Source of the DNA: a virus
Direction: 5' to 3' (one strand)
Virus record (IMG/VR): IMGVR_UViG_3300020578_004039
Location: 1-49,519 of that record
Length of the DNA: 49,519 bases
The notes below the pieces were generated by a model, which did no database searches, was not told where the DNA came from, and saw only the letters and a list, made by a program, of their open reading frames with translations. Made by a program: the position numbers and the translations under genes. Shown here in pieces: positions 22,573-29,944 of the stretch; the first letter of the stretch is position 1; each line of letters begins with the position of its first letter.

Positions 22573-22785
22573 ATGAGTGCCTGTGTGTTGAGCATGAGTA
22601 ATCGCATTTGGTTTACGAATTTCATAGCTGATGCTCCTCCTTTTCACAGTGTCAGTGACTATCATAAATGGCTCACACAGAAACTGGCTGGGTATCGAGC
22701 AGAATTTGTACAAGATCACACAGGAGGACATGTGTGTTTCCATGACACAGATGATTTATTATTATTTTTACTTAAATGGAGTTAA
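22573..22785 (+). CDS. Small protein ending FLLKWS (70 aa)
   Basis: It follows the protease by 3 bp. The second half, FVQDHTGGHVCFHDTDDLLLFLLKWS, resembles the ending of the 22927 product (NFEFASELELSIFLLRWG); both fit a phage family ending in DxxxFxLRW. ATG 22573 or 22594 may start it. Confidence 0.55.
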   Translation: MSACVLSMSNRIWFTNFIADAPPFHSVSDYHKWLTQKLAGYRAEFVQDHTGGHVCFHDTDDLLLFLLKWS

Positions 22786-22787
22786 TC

Positions 22788-22961
22788 ATGTATCAATACG
22801 AACTTTGGGTAAGGCTCAATGATTTTCAAACCACACACACTTTGGTCTGGGCACCAGATGACCTCAGTGCCAAACTTCTGGGAGAAGCACAATATGGAGC
22901 GGGAAATGTGTTGAATTACACAAGATGTGCTGATCCCAATTATTGGACAAACAAAGATTAA
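22788..22961 (+). CDS. Hypothetical protein (57 aa)
   Basis: It starts two bases after the previous stop; GGAGTTAATC supplies the ribosome site. A compact beta-alpha pattern (YELWVRLNDFQTTHTLVWAPDD). Unknown function. Confidence 0.5.
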   Translation: MYQYELWVRLNDFQTTHTLVWAPDDLSAKLLGEAQYGAGNVLNYTRCADPNYWTNKD

Positions 22962-23178
22962 ACCACTAATCTGGAACCGATGTTTACATCGAGCTGGTAT
23001 AATTTTGCAAGCTCAAGTTCTAGATCATGATCACACACTGACATTACCAGACAGTGAAGATTTAGATATGGTGGGTAACTGGACTTTGAAAAATAAAATA
23101 GGTCGTAGAACCAGCTACACAAATTTTGAATTTGCTTCAGAACTTGAATTGTCAATTTTTTTACTGCGTTGGGGTTGA
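22927..23178 (+). CDS. Small protein ending FLLRWG, relative of the 22573 protein
   Basis: The only long start is GTG at 22927, overlapping the previous gene by 35 bp. The C-terminus parallels that of the 22573 product. The 110 bp after it, to the next promoter, hold no supported gene. Confidence 0.45.
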   Translation: MLIPIIGQTKIKPLIWNRCLHRAGIILQAQVLDHDHTLTLPDSEDLDMVGNWTLKNKIGRRTSYTNFEFASELELSIFLLRWG

Positions 23179-23288
23179 TGTGCACACCCGTGCCGATTCC
23201 AGATAGACCACATTGGATTTGGCACCATCTGGGATAGCTGCGGTCTTGGTTCATCAAAACCTTGTGCTTCATGTTGAGACTGTCTGAC

Positions 23289-23317
23289 TTGACAATGTGA
23301 TAAAAATCTTGTATACT
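23289..23317 (+). promoter_or_regulatory. Consensus sigma70 promoter, leaderless output
   Basis: TTGACA (23289-23294), 17-bp spacer, TATACT (23312-23317). The ATG of the next gene is at 23324, where transcription itself should begin. Confidence 0.85.
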
Positions 23318-23323
23318 ACTCAC

Positions 23324-23791
23324 ATGACTGAAACAATTCATCAGTTTCTTTACTTTGCATACGGAGCTAACACCAATGTGTCTGGCATGAGTCAGCGTTG
23401 TCCTCAGGCACAAAGCCTGGGTTCGGCCCAGCTGTTGGATCATGATTTCATGTTTGCCACTCACGCTAATGTTCAGCCCAGATCTGGACAACGTGTATGG
23501 GGAGTTTTATGGCTGATCACTGCTGAATGTCTGCACAGTCTTGACATGTTTGAAGGATATCCACACTATTATCAACGATATTTGGCTTTGACCAAACGTG
23601 GTCGTTTCAATCTGTGTTACGCATGGGTTTATGCCATGACACATGATCCGTATCATAGTCCGCCAGATCTCAGATACTTTAACCTTGTGAAACAAGGCTA
23701 TGAAGAGCACAATCTTGACACGAAAGTTTTATTTGACAGCTATACTAAATCTCTAGAGGCGCATGATGACCATGAACACATCAATTATTGA
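23324..23791 (+). CDS. Gamma-glutamylcyclotransferase-like (GGCT/AIG2) protein
   Basis: The 155-residue product opens with FLYFAYGANTNVSGM, the GGCT substrate loop (YGxN), and has LDMFEGYPHYYQR, the family's catalytic-glutamate region (D-x-x-E-G). GGCT-fold enzymes cyclise gamma-glutamylamines or gamma-glutamyl peptides; phage members are common and their substrate is unknown. The ATG coincides with the predicted transcript start, so the message is probably leaderless. Confidence 0.8.
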   Translation: MTETIHQFLYFAYGANTNVSGMSQRCPQAQSLGSAQLLDHDFMFATHANVQPRSGQRVWGVLWLITAECLHSLDMFEGYPHYYQRYLALTKRGRFNLCYAWVYAMTHDPYHSPPDLRYFNLVKQGYEEHNLDTKVLFDSYTKSLEAHDDHEHINY

Positions 23792-24005
23792 ATTGGCAGA
23801 GTCACTGGGCATGGATTTTTATGTGAGTGGTCAGCCCAGAAAACCCATACACATGCAACAGGTCTGTGAATTTGCAGAATTGATCATTGCATGTTGTGCT
23901 GAGAGAGTGGAATACTTGGTGCATAACGGAGTGCACAGTCACGAGCTGGCCATTCTGTTGCGAGAACATTTCACGTGTCATGGCACTGATTTGATGTCAC
24001 TGTGA
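23763..24005 (+). CDS. Small phage protein of the MNxxIxELAE type (80 aa)
   Basis: It overlaps the cyclotransferase gene by 29 bp. MNTSIIELAESLGMDF and FAELIIACCAERVEYL match a family of small T4-like proteins (MNERIKELAEQA ... KFAELIVRECA). Three close ATGs are possible starts. Function unknown. Confidence 0.6.
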   Translation: MMTMNTSIIELAESLGMDFYVSGQPRKPIHMQQVCEFAELIIACCAERVEYLVHNGVHSHELAILLREHFTCHGTDLMSL

Positions 24006-24304
24006 ACGTGTGTGTGCAACAGCAAGATAAAATCATGCACTTCCATCAGTGGATCAATGACAGAGACACAGTGTACTATGTGAGGTCTCAGGATGGCAGA
24101 ATATTGGGATCAGTCTGGCGCATGGTCTCACAGAATGTCATGCACAGTTGTAAAATATTTCTTGACGAAATTCCATTTACCAATGCCAGTGAGGTTTACT
24201 TGGGACACTATGATAGTTTGCAATCAGCCAAATGCAGAGTGGAACAATATTGGTTAACAGAGTCTAGGACTGTATTGGAGTTGAATCATGATTCATCAAA
24301 TTGA
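24002..24304 (+). CDS. Hypothetical protein (100 aa)
   Basis: A GTG start overlaps the upstream stop (GTGA); an internal ATG at 24035 is an alternative. The middle (YYVRSQDGRILGSVWRM) looks like a beta-hairpin domain, followed by a helical end. No family named. Confidence 0.5.
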   Translation: MNVCVQQQDKIMHFHQWINDRDTVYYVRSQDGRILGSVWRMVSQNVMHSCKIFLDEIPFTNASEVYLGHYDSLQSAKCRVEQYWLTESRTVLELNHDSSN

Positions 24305-24551
24305 ATTTTGGATTGCGATAGTTTTTTGGTGTGTGGGCCAGACCTGTGGCATGGCCACTCACACCATCAGCTTTGTTGAACGTGCTGAATGTGTTAAAGA
24401 AATCACTGTGATGGAACAAGGCATTCGTGCCAACAAAAGTCTTAATGCCAACATCATAGAAAGTCGTTGTAGTCCACAGAAAATTTCTGTACGAGTACTG
24501 CCCCAGTCCCCGGAATTTCCAGAATTTCGACGTCGTGAACCAGGAGTTTAA
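24288..24551 (+). CDS. Hydrophobic-anchored small protein, paralogue of the gene at 6140
   Basis: The 87-residue product shares the anchor IEFWIAIVFWC, the QTCGMATHTISF block and IIESRCSPQ with the 6140 product. The C-terminal tail differs. Duplicates kept 18 kb apart suggest a useful, perhaps dosage- or timing-dependent, role. Function unknown. Confidence 0.65.
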   Translation: MIHQIEFWIAIVFWCVGQTCGMATHTISFVERAECVKEITVMEQGIRANKSLNANIIESRCSPQKISVRVLPQSPEFPEFRRREPGV

Positions 24552-24552
24552 C

Positions 24553-25167
24553 GTGCCAGAGACTTGGATTTGGAGTGATCAGCATTTTGGCCACGAAAAA
24601 ACCTGCACCGTATTCAAGCGGGCAGATGGTACGCCTCTCCGTCCTTTTGCGTCAGCAGAAGAAATGAATGAAGTCATGATTGCTCGCAACAATGAACGAG
24701 TAGGCCGGAAAGACCGTGTGTACTACCTTGGTGATGTGGTGATCAACCGCAAGTTTCTTCACCTACTTGACAGGCTCAACGGGCGTAAAGTCTTGATCAA
24801 AGGCAACCATGATATTTTCAAACTTGATGACTATGCTGCTTACTTTGATGACATTCGCGGATACCATGTGCTGAACGGTGTTATCTTAAGTCATGTGCCT
24901 GTGCACCCGGAAAGCCTTGCTAGGTTTGGATGTAATGTTCATGGACACCTTCATGCCAATCGTGTACGCAGACCATGCAAGCTAGACAGTCTTGGCTCCG
25001 TGCCAGAAGTGGTATATGGAGATGACATTGATCCAAACTACTACAATGTGTCAGTGGAGTGTACAGACTTTGCACCAATCACTCTTGAATATCTTTATGC
25101 TAGGATTCGGGCACAAGGCGGTCATGTTGGCTTCCGGAAAAGCAACGGTGTTCAAGAAGTAGACTAA
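24553..25167 (+). CDS. Metallophosphoesterase, short YfcE-like type
   Basis: GTG 24553 is chosen because AGGAG lies six bases upstream; a GTG at 24535 would precede that site. The metal-binding blocks are WSDQHFGH, YLGDVV, IKGNHD, LSHVPVHP and NVHGHLH. At 204 residues it belongs to the compact phosphoesterase group found in many phages, distinct from the 12811 enzyme. Substrate unknown. Confidence 0.85.
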   Translation: MPETWIWSDQHFGHEKTCTVFKRADGTPLRPFASAEEMNEVMIARNNERVGRKDRVYYLGDVVINRKFLHLLDRLNGRKVLIKGNHDIFKLDDYAAYFDDIRGYHVLNGVILSHVPVHPESLARFGCNVHGHLHANRVRRPCKLDSLGSVPEVVYGDDIDPNYYNVSVECTDFAPITLEYLYARIRAQGGHVGFRKSNGVQEVD

Positions 25168-25188
25168 GTGGTCGTTAGATGTTACAAT
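25160..25188 (+). promoter_or_regulatory. Promoter for tRNA-Met
   Basis: TAGACT (25160-25165), 17-bp spacer, TACAAT (25183-25188), ending 9 bp before the mature tRNA. Confidence 0.55.
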
Positions 25189-25197
25189 AGCAGTATT

Positions 25198-25276
<79 letters not shown>

Positions 25277-25319
25277 GATTTTATCTTTAGGTTTTTAAAA
25301 AAACTTTGCAGGAGAAACC

Positions 25320-25529
25320 ATGAAACAGGTCATACAGCAGCGAGAAGCATACAGTCTGCACATGGAAATAACACCAGTGGGCGATAATCACTATGTGAAA
25401 TTTGAAACACTGTATGCCGAATCCAAAATGCCAGATCATCCTATCACCAAGTTGGAAATGTATCTCACTGATCTTGAGTTTGACACATTCAAGTGTTTCA
25501 TAAATAAATATATCACAAATCATAAATGA
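25320..25529 (+). CDS. Hypothetical protein (69 aa)
   Basis: Ribosome site AGGAGAAACC. A mainly beta product ending in a helix (FDTFKCFINKYI). It precedes the Fe-S genes by 4 bp and may be in their operon. No domain recognised. Confidence 0.55.
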   Translation: MKQVIQQREAYSLHMEITPVGDNHYVKFETLYAESKMPDHPITKLEMYLTDLEFDTFKCFINKYITNHK

Positions 25530-25533
25530 ATCT

Positions 25534-25860
25534 ATGATCACAATCACAGACCATGCCTATGCCAAGATACATGAGATACAGCAGCAAGAACACACACAAG
25601 ATCCTTTACGTGTGTTTGTTCAAGGTGGAGGTTGCAGTGGTTTTCAATATGGTTTTACCTTTGATAATAATCCCAGTGATCCTGCAGATTTCTGCATGAC
25701 CAATGATCATGGTGTGCGTGTGCTGATCGATGCCATGAGCATGAATCTCATGACCGGTGCTGAAATTGATTACGAAGAAGATTTGTTTGGAGAACAATTT
25801 GTCATTCGCAATCCTAATATGACATCTCAGTGTGGGTGTGGCAACAGTTTCAGTGTATGA
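25534..25860 (+). CDS. A-type iron-sulphur carrier protein (ErpA/IscA-like)
   Basis: The 108-residue protein has the three invariant cysteines: GGGCSGFQYGF and the C-terminal QCGCGNSFSV. These bind and pass on Fe-S clusters or iron. Acidic linkers and LIDAMSMNLMTGAEIDYEEDLFGEQFVIRNPN match ErpA-like proteins well. It is the first of two carriers in a short region that also holds IscU; there is no IscS, HscA/B or ferredoxin in the window, so sulphur would come from the host. Confidence 0.92.
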   Translation: MITITDHAYAKIHEIQQQEHTQDPLRVFVQGGGCSGFQYGFTFDNNPSDPADFCMTNDHGVRVLIDAMSMNLMTGAEIDYEEDLFGEQFVIRNPNMTSQCGCGNSFSV

Positions 25861-26021
25861 TCTGGCAAGCAGTGGTAAATTATATGCGTGAAGGACAAAA
25901 ACACAGACATTTGGTCTTGGTGGAAGCAGACACCATTGATCAAGCACTGGCGCAACTTGAACAACAGTATGGACCAGAGTGTGTGGATGTCGCACCAAGA
26001 CCAATGCCGGAAATACCATGA
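25857..26021 (+). CDS. Hypothetical protein coupled to the Fe-S genes (54 aa)
   Basis: It starts inside the carrier's stop (ATGA). The product has one helix-rich domain (DTIDQALAQLEQQYG) and the strand HRHLVLVEA, ending in a Pro-rich tail. No known function. Confidence 0.55.
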   Translation: MIWQAVVNYMREGQKHRHLVLVEADTIDQALAQLEQQYGPECVDVAPRPMPEIP

Positions 26022-26089
26022 CATGTGATCATGCTGCGAATAAAATTATCACATCAACTGACATAAACATATTAAGAAGAGTATAATAA

Positions 26090-27496
26090 ATGGCATATTC
26101 AACAAAAGTATTGGACCACTACGAAAACCCTCGTAATGTAGGCAGTTTTGCCAAAGATGATATTGATGTAGGTACGGGCATGGTGGGAGCACCTGCTTGT
26201 GGTGATGTAATGAAATTACAAATAAAGGTAAAAGATGGTGTCATTACAGATGCCCGCTTCAAGACATACGGATGTTTAACCAGTAATGCCCCTATTAATA
26301 CGCCATCAAATGTCAAAAAAATAAAAGACCTAAAAATCGGCGACGAAGTATTAGCATGGAACGGAAAAGAAATAGTTACTCAAAAAATTAAAGATATAAT
26401 CACTCGTGTAATGCCTGTTGAAGATCTTCTAGTAATAAAGTTTCAAAGAGAAACCAGCAGAAAGGGAATCTCGCCGGGCACATTTAATTTAATATGCACT
26501 AAAGAACATATTTTTTGGAATGCTGATAATAAACCAGTTGAAGCGCAAACATTGATTCCGGGACAGGAATTATATGAAATAACTGAATATGAACTAAGAA
26601 AGTTAACTAATGTTCGTCATAGAGATTGGTTAAAAGAAAAAAATAGCCAAAGGATAAAAGAGTGGAATTTAAGATTTGATCATTCCGTTCTACCACAAAA
26701 CCAACCAGGCCATATTTGTAAAAATATGGAAGAGAAAAAAATAAAATCTTCTCGGGCAGCAAAAAAGAAATGGGCAGATCCTTCCTACATTGAAAAATGG
26801 TCTGAAGGGATGAAAAATAGAGATTGGAGTAAACCAACTTCTGTTGAAACAAGATTTATTGATTTGTTCGAAGAATACAATGTAGGCGCAAGATGGAGTG
26901 CCGGAAAGATTTGGCTTCAGAGTGCAGATGGTCCAGTTAGCCCAGATTTTATCGTACCGGGTAAAAAGAAATGTATAGAAGTTTATACGAAAAACATGCC
27001 TACATTCATGCAGGATCGTTCTGATAATTCTAACTATATTGAAAAAAGGTCAGAACAGTTAAAATCAGCAGGGTATGAAAGTTTATTTTTGGCGATTGAA
27101 GAAATCGATCAAGCAGTTGAAAGAGTAAACAATTTTGTACATAACGGCATTAAAATAGTATCTGTTGAACCAGTATCTCATCATAATCAACTAAGAGGCT
27201 GTGAGAGAGACGGAAAGAATGTTGTAGTATATGATTTAAAATTAGAAAACGGTGCTCATGTTTTCTTCTCAAACAGAGTAGGATCACATAATTGCGGATC
27301 AGCGATCGCAAGTTCATCACTGGTCACAGAATGGGTCAAAGGCAAAACACTTGATCAAGCAGGAGAAATTAGAAATACGCACATTGCAGAAGAATTGGCT
27401 CTCCCACCTGTGAAAATTCACTGTAGCATTTTGGCAGAAGATGCCATCAAGGCTGCAATAAAAGATTATCAAATAAAGCATGATGCTGTCAACTAA
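26090..27496 (+). CDS. iscU: Fe-S scaffold protein IscU interrupted by an intein
   Basis: IscU is the scaffold on which [2Fe-2S] clusters are built. Joining residues 1-61 to 402-468 gives a complete 128-residue IscU, close to the E. coli protein in length and sequence, with Cys37 (PACGDV), Asp39, the Cys in YG-CGSA and the Cys in KIHCSIL. The LPPVK motif that HscA recognises is also intact. Residues 62-401 are an intein inserted exactly before the second cluster-binding Cys, so that Cys is also the splicing nucleophile (+1). The intein is more AT-rich than the exteins. The gene follows the A-type carrier and precedes another, forming a phage-borne Fe-S set. Confidence 0.95.
   Translation: MAYSTKVLDHYENPRNVGSFAKDDIDVGTGMVGAPACGDVMKLQIKVKDGVITDARFKTYGCLTSNAPINTPSNVKKIKDLKIGDEVLAWNGKEIVTQKIKDIITRVMPVEDLLVIKFQRETSRKGISPGTFNLICTKEHIFWNADNKPVEAQTLIPGQELYEITEYELRKLTNVRHRDWLKEKNSQRIKEWNLRFDHSVLPQNQPGHICKNMEEKKIKSSRAAKKKWADPSYIEKWSEGMKNRDWSKPTSVETRFIDLFEEYNVGARWSAGKIWLQSADGPVSPDFIVPGKKKCIEVYTKNMPTFMQDRSDNSNYIEKRSEQLKSAGYESLFLAIEEIDQAVERVNNFVHNGIKIVSVEPVSHHNQLRGCERDGKNVVVYDLKLENGAHVFFSNRVGSHNCGSAIASSSLVTEWVKGKTLDQAGEIRNTHIAEELALPPVKIHCSILAEDAIKAAIKDYQIKHDAVN
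26273..27292 (+). mobile_element. Intein (340 aa) with a putative homing endonuclease domain, in iscU
   Basis: It begins with Cys1 (CLTSNAPINT) and ends VYDLKLENGAHVFF...VGSHN before Cys+1, matching intein blocks A, F and G with the penultimate His and terminal Asn. VLAWNGKE and the ICTKEH stretch correspond to block B-like parts. The middle has a NUMOD-like region (SRAAKKKWADPSYIEKWSEG) and a PD-(D/E)XK/Vsr-like core: TRFIDLFEEYNV, SPDFIVPGKKKCIEVYTK. No LAGLIDADG motif is seen. Splicing is required to restore IscU. Confidence 0.92.
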
Positions 27497-27523
27497 AGTC
27501 AGTGCTAAGGCGTTAATAATAAT

Positions 27524-27547
27524 GCAGCAGTAAATGCTGCTACTTTT
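27524..27547 (+). terminator. Hairpin after iscU
   Basis: GCAGCA (27524-27529) and TGCTGC (27535-27540) with a 5-nt loop, followed by TACTTTT. The U tract is imperfect, so termination may be partial. Confidence 0.5.
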
Positions 27548-27565
27548 ATAAAATAGGAAATCAAA

Positions 27566-27760
27566 ATGAAATCATTGTTCGCAATTATCATGGCTGCATT
27601 TACAGCCACCGCTTTCGCAGCAGATGCTAAGAAAGACGAGAAGAAGACTGCTCCTGTTGCTGCTGCAACTGCTCCTGCTGCTGCTACACCTGCACCAGCC
27701 GCTGCTCCTGCAGCCCCTGCTGCTAAGAAAGAAGAAAAGAAAGTAGAAGCAAAGAAGTAA
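27566..27760 (+). CDS. Secreted Ala/Pro/Lys-rich protein (64 aa)
   Basis: A signal peptide (MKSLFAIIMAAFTATAFAA) precedes a low-complexity, highly charged tail of Ala, Pro and Lys (PAAPAAKKEEKK). Similar short periplasmic proteins occur in beta-proteobacteria. The mature peptide would be unfolded and strongly basic. Function unknown; capture from a host is likely. Confidence 0.65.
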   Translation: MKSLFAIIMAAFTATAFAADAKKDEKKTAPVAAATAPAAATPAPAAAPAAPAAKKEEKKVEAKK

Positions 27761-27966
27761 TACTTGTCCGACGTTTTGTCCCCACACTACCTAATCGTAA
27801 TTTAGAAGATGAGAAATATGTAGTTTTTGATGACAGCATAGCACGTAATTTAAAACGACTACGCTTAGTCACCGAAGATGATGTCGGATTATCAACAAGA
27901 ATAAGATTACGTCTGTGGTTGGCAAGACAACGGGCACTGCGTAAGTTCGATGAAGTATACGCATAA
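27727..27966 (+). CDS. Protein-like open frame without a recognised start codon
   Basis: From about 27757 the frame encodes VRRFVPTLPNRNLEDEKYVV, then FDDSIARNLKRLRLVTEDDVG and LRLWLARQRALRKFDEVYA, a well-formed basic and acidic protein sequence. The frame is open back to 27727 but has no ATG, GTG or TTG. It overlaps the end of the Ala/Lys-rich gene in the -1 frame. Entry by a -1 ribosomal frameshift on the A-rich run AAAGAAGAAAAGAAAG, a non-standard start or a lost start codon would each explain it. A terminator follows directly. Confidence 0.5.
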   Translation, partial: ERRKESRSKEVILVRRFVPTLPNRNLEDEKYVVFDDSIARNLKRLRLVTEDDVGLSTRIRLRLWLARQRALRKFDEVYA

Positions 27967-27967
27967 T

Positions 27968-27988
27968 AAAGGACCTTAGGGTCCTTTT
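27968..27988 (+). terminator. Rho-independent terminator
   Basis: AAAGGACC (27968-27975) and GGTCCTTT (27980-27987) around TTAG, followed by T and AA: an 8-bp perfect stem 2 bp after the stop. Confidence 0.75.
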
Positions 27989-28006
27989 AACTTGGTAAAT
28001 ATTATT

Positions 28007-28330
28007 ATGATTACACTCACTGAACGTGCAGCTGAAAAAGTTAAATTCAACCTGGAGCGTAGGGGTAAAGGCATAGGCATAAAAGTAGGTGTAAAAACCA
28101 CAGGGTGTTCTGGGTTGGCCTATGTGTTAGAGTTTGTGGACAATGATATGGAACGCTGCATGGAACATCATGATCAACACGGTGTTAGAGTGTTTATGGA
28201 TCCCAGACATAGGCCTTATTTGTATGGTATGACCATGGATTGGATCAAACAAGGATTAAACGAGGGTTTTGATTTCCAAAATCCCAATGAAAAATCCACT
28301 TGCGGGTGTGGCCAAAGTTTCACAGTATGA
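28007..28330 (+). CDS. A-type iron-sulphur carrier protein (IscA-like)
   Basis: The 107-residue product opens [14 protein letters not shown] and has [13 protein letters not shown] and the C-terminal CGCGQSFTV, the three-cysteine signature. [15 protein letters not shown] is typical of IscA. It differs clearly from the 25534 carrier ([20 protein letters not shown]), so this is not a recent duplicate but the IscA/ErpA pair seen in bacteria. There is no ribosome site; a TAAATA element is directly upstream. Confidence 0.9.
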   Translation: MITLTERAAEKVKFNLERRGKGIGIKVGVKTTGCSGLAYVLEFVDNDMERCMEHHDQHGVRVFMDPRHRPYLYGMTMDWIKQGLNEGFDFQNPNEKSTCGCGQSFTV

Positions 28331-28368
28331 CATCGTGCCAAACACAATGTTTGATCATTGCCACAGAC

Positions 28369-28397
28369 TTGACAAAGCACCGATAATCATGTAAATT
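28369..28397 (+). promoter_or_regulatory. Sigma70-type promoter
   Basis: TTGACA (28369-28374), 17-bp spacer, TAAATT (28392-28397). It precedes the 28461 gene and the glycosyltransferase cassette. Confidence 0.6.
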
Positions 28398-28460
28398 ATC
28401 TCATTATTAAAAGTTTGTAATTCTATTCCATAAAATAATAATCACAGGAAAAGTATAATT

Positions 28461-29003
28461 ATGTCAAATTCAATCCAGGCTCGTATAGATCAACAACTAC
28501 AACAGCTAGAGCCAAAAACTCCAGAATATCGTTACACGCCCGAACCCACAAAACCCCCCCCATTCGACCAAAATGTCACGGACTTGCTGGGCATGAATCT
28601 TCAAGATTTACACATAAAACCATTGGACCTTTCCAGTTTGACTCAGTCTTTGAATTGGAACAACTCCACCATGATGGGCACAGGCACTAACACTTATGGC
28701 AACTATACCACCACACACACCACTATGCCGCCTTTTTCTAGTACCATGAACACCACCAGCGCCGCCAGTTTAAATATCATTCACGGTCTCAGCGGGCCTT
28801 CCATAAGTGTGCCCGAAGGAGGAGACATCATGATTGGTAATCGGAGTGTGGGCGCCTCACTGGCCGCCATTGAAGCCAGACTGGCCATATTGGTACCAGA
28901 CCCTAAAAAGTTAGAACGTTATCAAGCACTGAAACAGGCCTACGAGCATTATAAAACCCTAGAAGCACTGTGCTCAGAAGAATCTAAAACAGGCATTATA
29001 TGA
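28461..29003 (+). CDS. Probable phage structural or assembly protein (180 aa)
   Basis: A Pro/Gln-rich N-terminus and a Thr/Ser/Asn-rich middle lead to IMIGNRSVGASLAAIEARLAILVPDPKKLERYQALKQAYEHYK. That last region (a short beta segment, then IExRLAIL-P-P and a coiled helix) recurs in many myoviruses. Function unknown. Ribosome site ACAGGAAAAG. Its TGA overlaps the next ATG. Confidence 0.6.
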   Translation: MSNSIQARIDQQLQQLEPKTPEYRYTPEPTKPPPFDQNVTDLLGMNLQDLHIKPLDLSSLTQSLNWNNSTMMGTGTNTYGNYTTTHTTMPPFSSTMNTTSAASLNIIHGLSGPSISVPEGGDIMIGNRSVGASLAAIEARLAILVPDPKKLERYQALKQAYEHYKTLEALCSEESKTGII

Positions 29004-29941
29004 GAAATCTAAGATTTATTTGTGCTCAACCTGCTATTTTATATTATGCCTGGCAAGTGGAAGTCATGTTAAACAACTTCCGAGACATGGGAGTCAACTT
29101 AAATCACATTGATGTGGTGTGTGGCATTGAAAACGGTGTTATACCCACCGAATGGACCAAGTTGGCATCCGGTTATGCTGCCAGGTTTTTCTTCTACAAC
29201 GACACAAGAGAAACCAAACACTATATCAGTAGTATAAGGCCTAATTTACTAAAGCAGCATTTTGCAGCAAGGCCAGAAATTTTACCAGAAGCTATTTTTT
29301 ATCACGACTGTGATATCATGTTTACCAATCCCATACATGAATGGATCACCACAGACATGATTAATGATCAAGTATGGTATGGCTCCGACACACGTTGGTA
29401 TATTGCTCATAGTTACATTAAAAGTAAAGGTGAGGATGTACTTACAGCCATGTGCCAAATAATAGATATCGATCCTGCGCTGGTAGAAGCCAATGAGCTC
29501 AATGCCATTGGAGCTCAGTATCTGATGAAAAATTTAACCAGTGATTATTGGGCACAAGTGGAACGAGACTGTGAACAGTTATTTAAAGACATAACACAAC
29601 TCAATACTCAAAAAAAGTCGGCTGATCCCAGTTATCATGAACTACAAATTTGGTGTTCTGACATGTGGTCTGTGTTATGGAATGCTTGGAAACGTCAATG
29701 GCGTACAGAATGTCACATGAATTTTAATTTCAGCTGGGCCACTTCTGACGTTCAAGAATACAGAAATTGTAACATTTTTCACAATGCTGGTATCACAACA
29801 AATCAAAACAGGCAGTTTTACAAAGCAGACTATATGAACACACTGCCTTATGGTTTAAATTTAGATATAGCAGAAAATACAGCTACCAAAATGTATTATG
29901 ATCAAGTACAGCGAGTAGGTGCCAAAAGCGTGTTAATATGA
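29000..29941 (+). CDS. Putative GT-A glycosyltransferase (313 aa)
   Basis: A DxD-like motif (FYHDCDIMFTNPI) lies mid-sequence after a Rossmann-like first half, and a Trp/His-rich acceptor part follows (CNIFHNAGITTNQ). It resembles phage nucleotide-sugar transferases of the mucin-desorbing or galactosyl type in layout, but I cannot assign a family. The last residues, GAKSVLI, are repeated at the end of the remnant at 30810, marking a recombination point. The next gene overlaps by ATGA. Confidence 0.7.
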   Translation: MRNLRFICAQPAILYYAWQVEVMLNNFRDMGVNLNHIDVVCGIENGVIPTEWTKLASGYAARFFFYNDTRETKHYISSIRPNLLKQHFAARPEILPEAIFYHDCDIMFTNPIHEWITTDMINDQVWYGSDTRWYIAHSYIKSKGEDVLTAMCQIIDIDPALVEANELNAIGAQYLMKNLTSDYWAQVERDCEQLFKDITQLNTQKKSADPSYHELQIWCSDMWSVLWNAWKRQWRTECHMNFNFSWATSDVQEYRNCNIFHNAGITTNQNRQFYKADYMNTLPYGLNLDIAENTATKMYYDQVQRVGAKSVLI

Positions 29942-29944
29942 TGA
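29921..29944 (+). repeat. 24-bp direct repeat bracketing the fucosyltransferase gene (copy 1; copy 2 at 30885-30908)
   Basis: The two copies differ at one base and each ends with the junction TTAATATGATGA, where one gene stops and the next starts. Beyond the repeat, ATCGCCAGTCACC at 29947 also resembles ATCGCCAGTTACC at 30925. The repeats look like the scar of a homologous exchange that inserted the fucosyltransferase. Confidence 0.75.

Noticed and set aside
22958-23491. Minus-strand 177-codon frame
   Set aside because: It runs opposite two supported genes and a near-consensus promoter and shows no recognisable domain.
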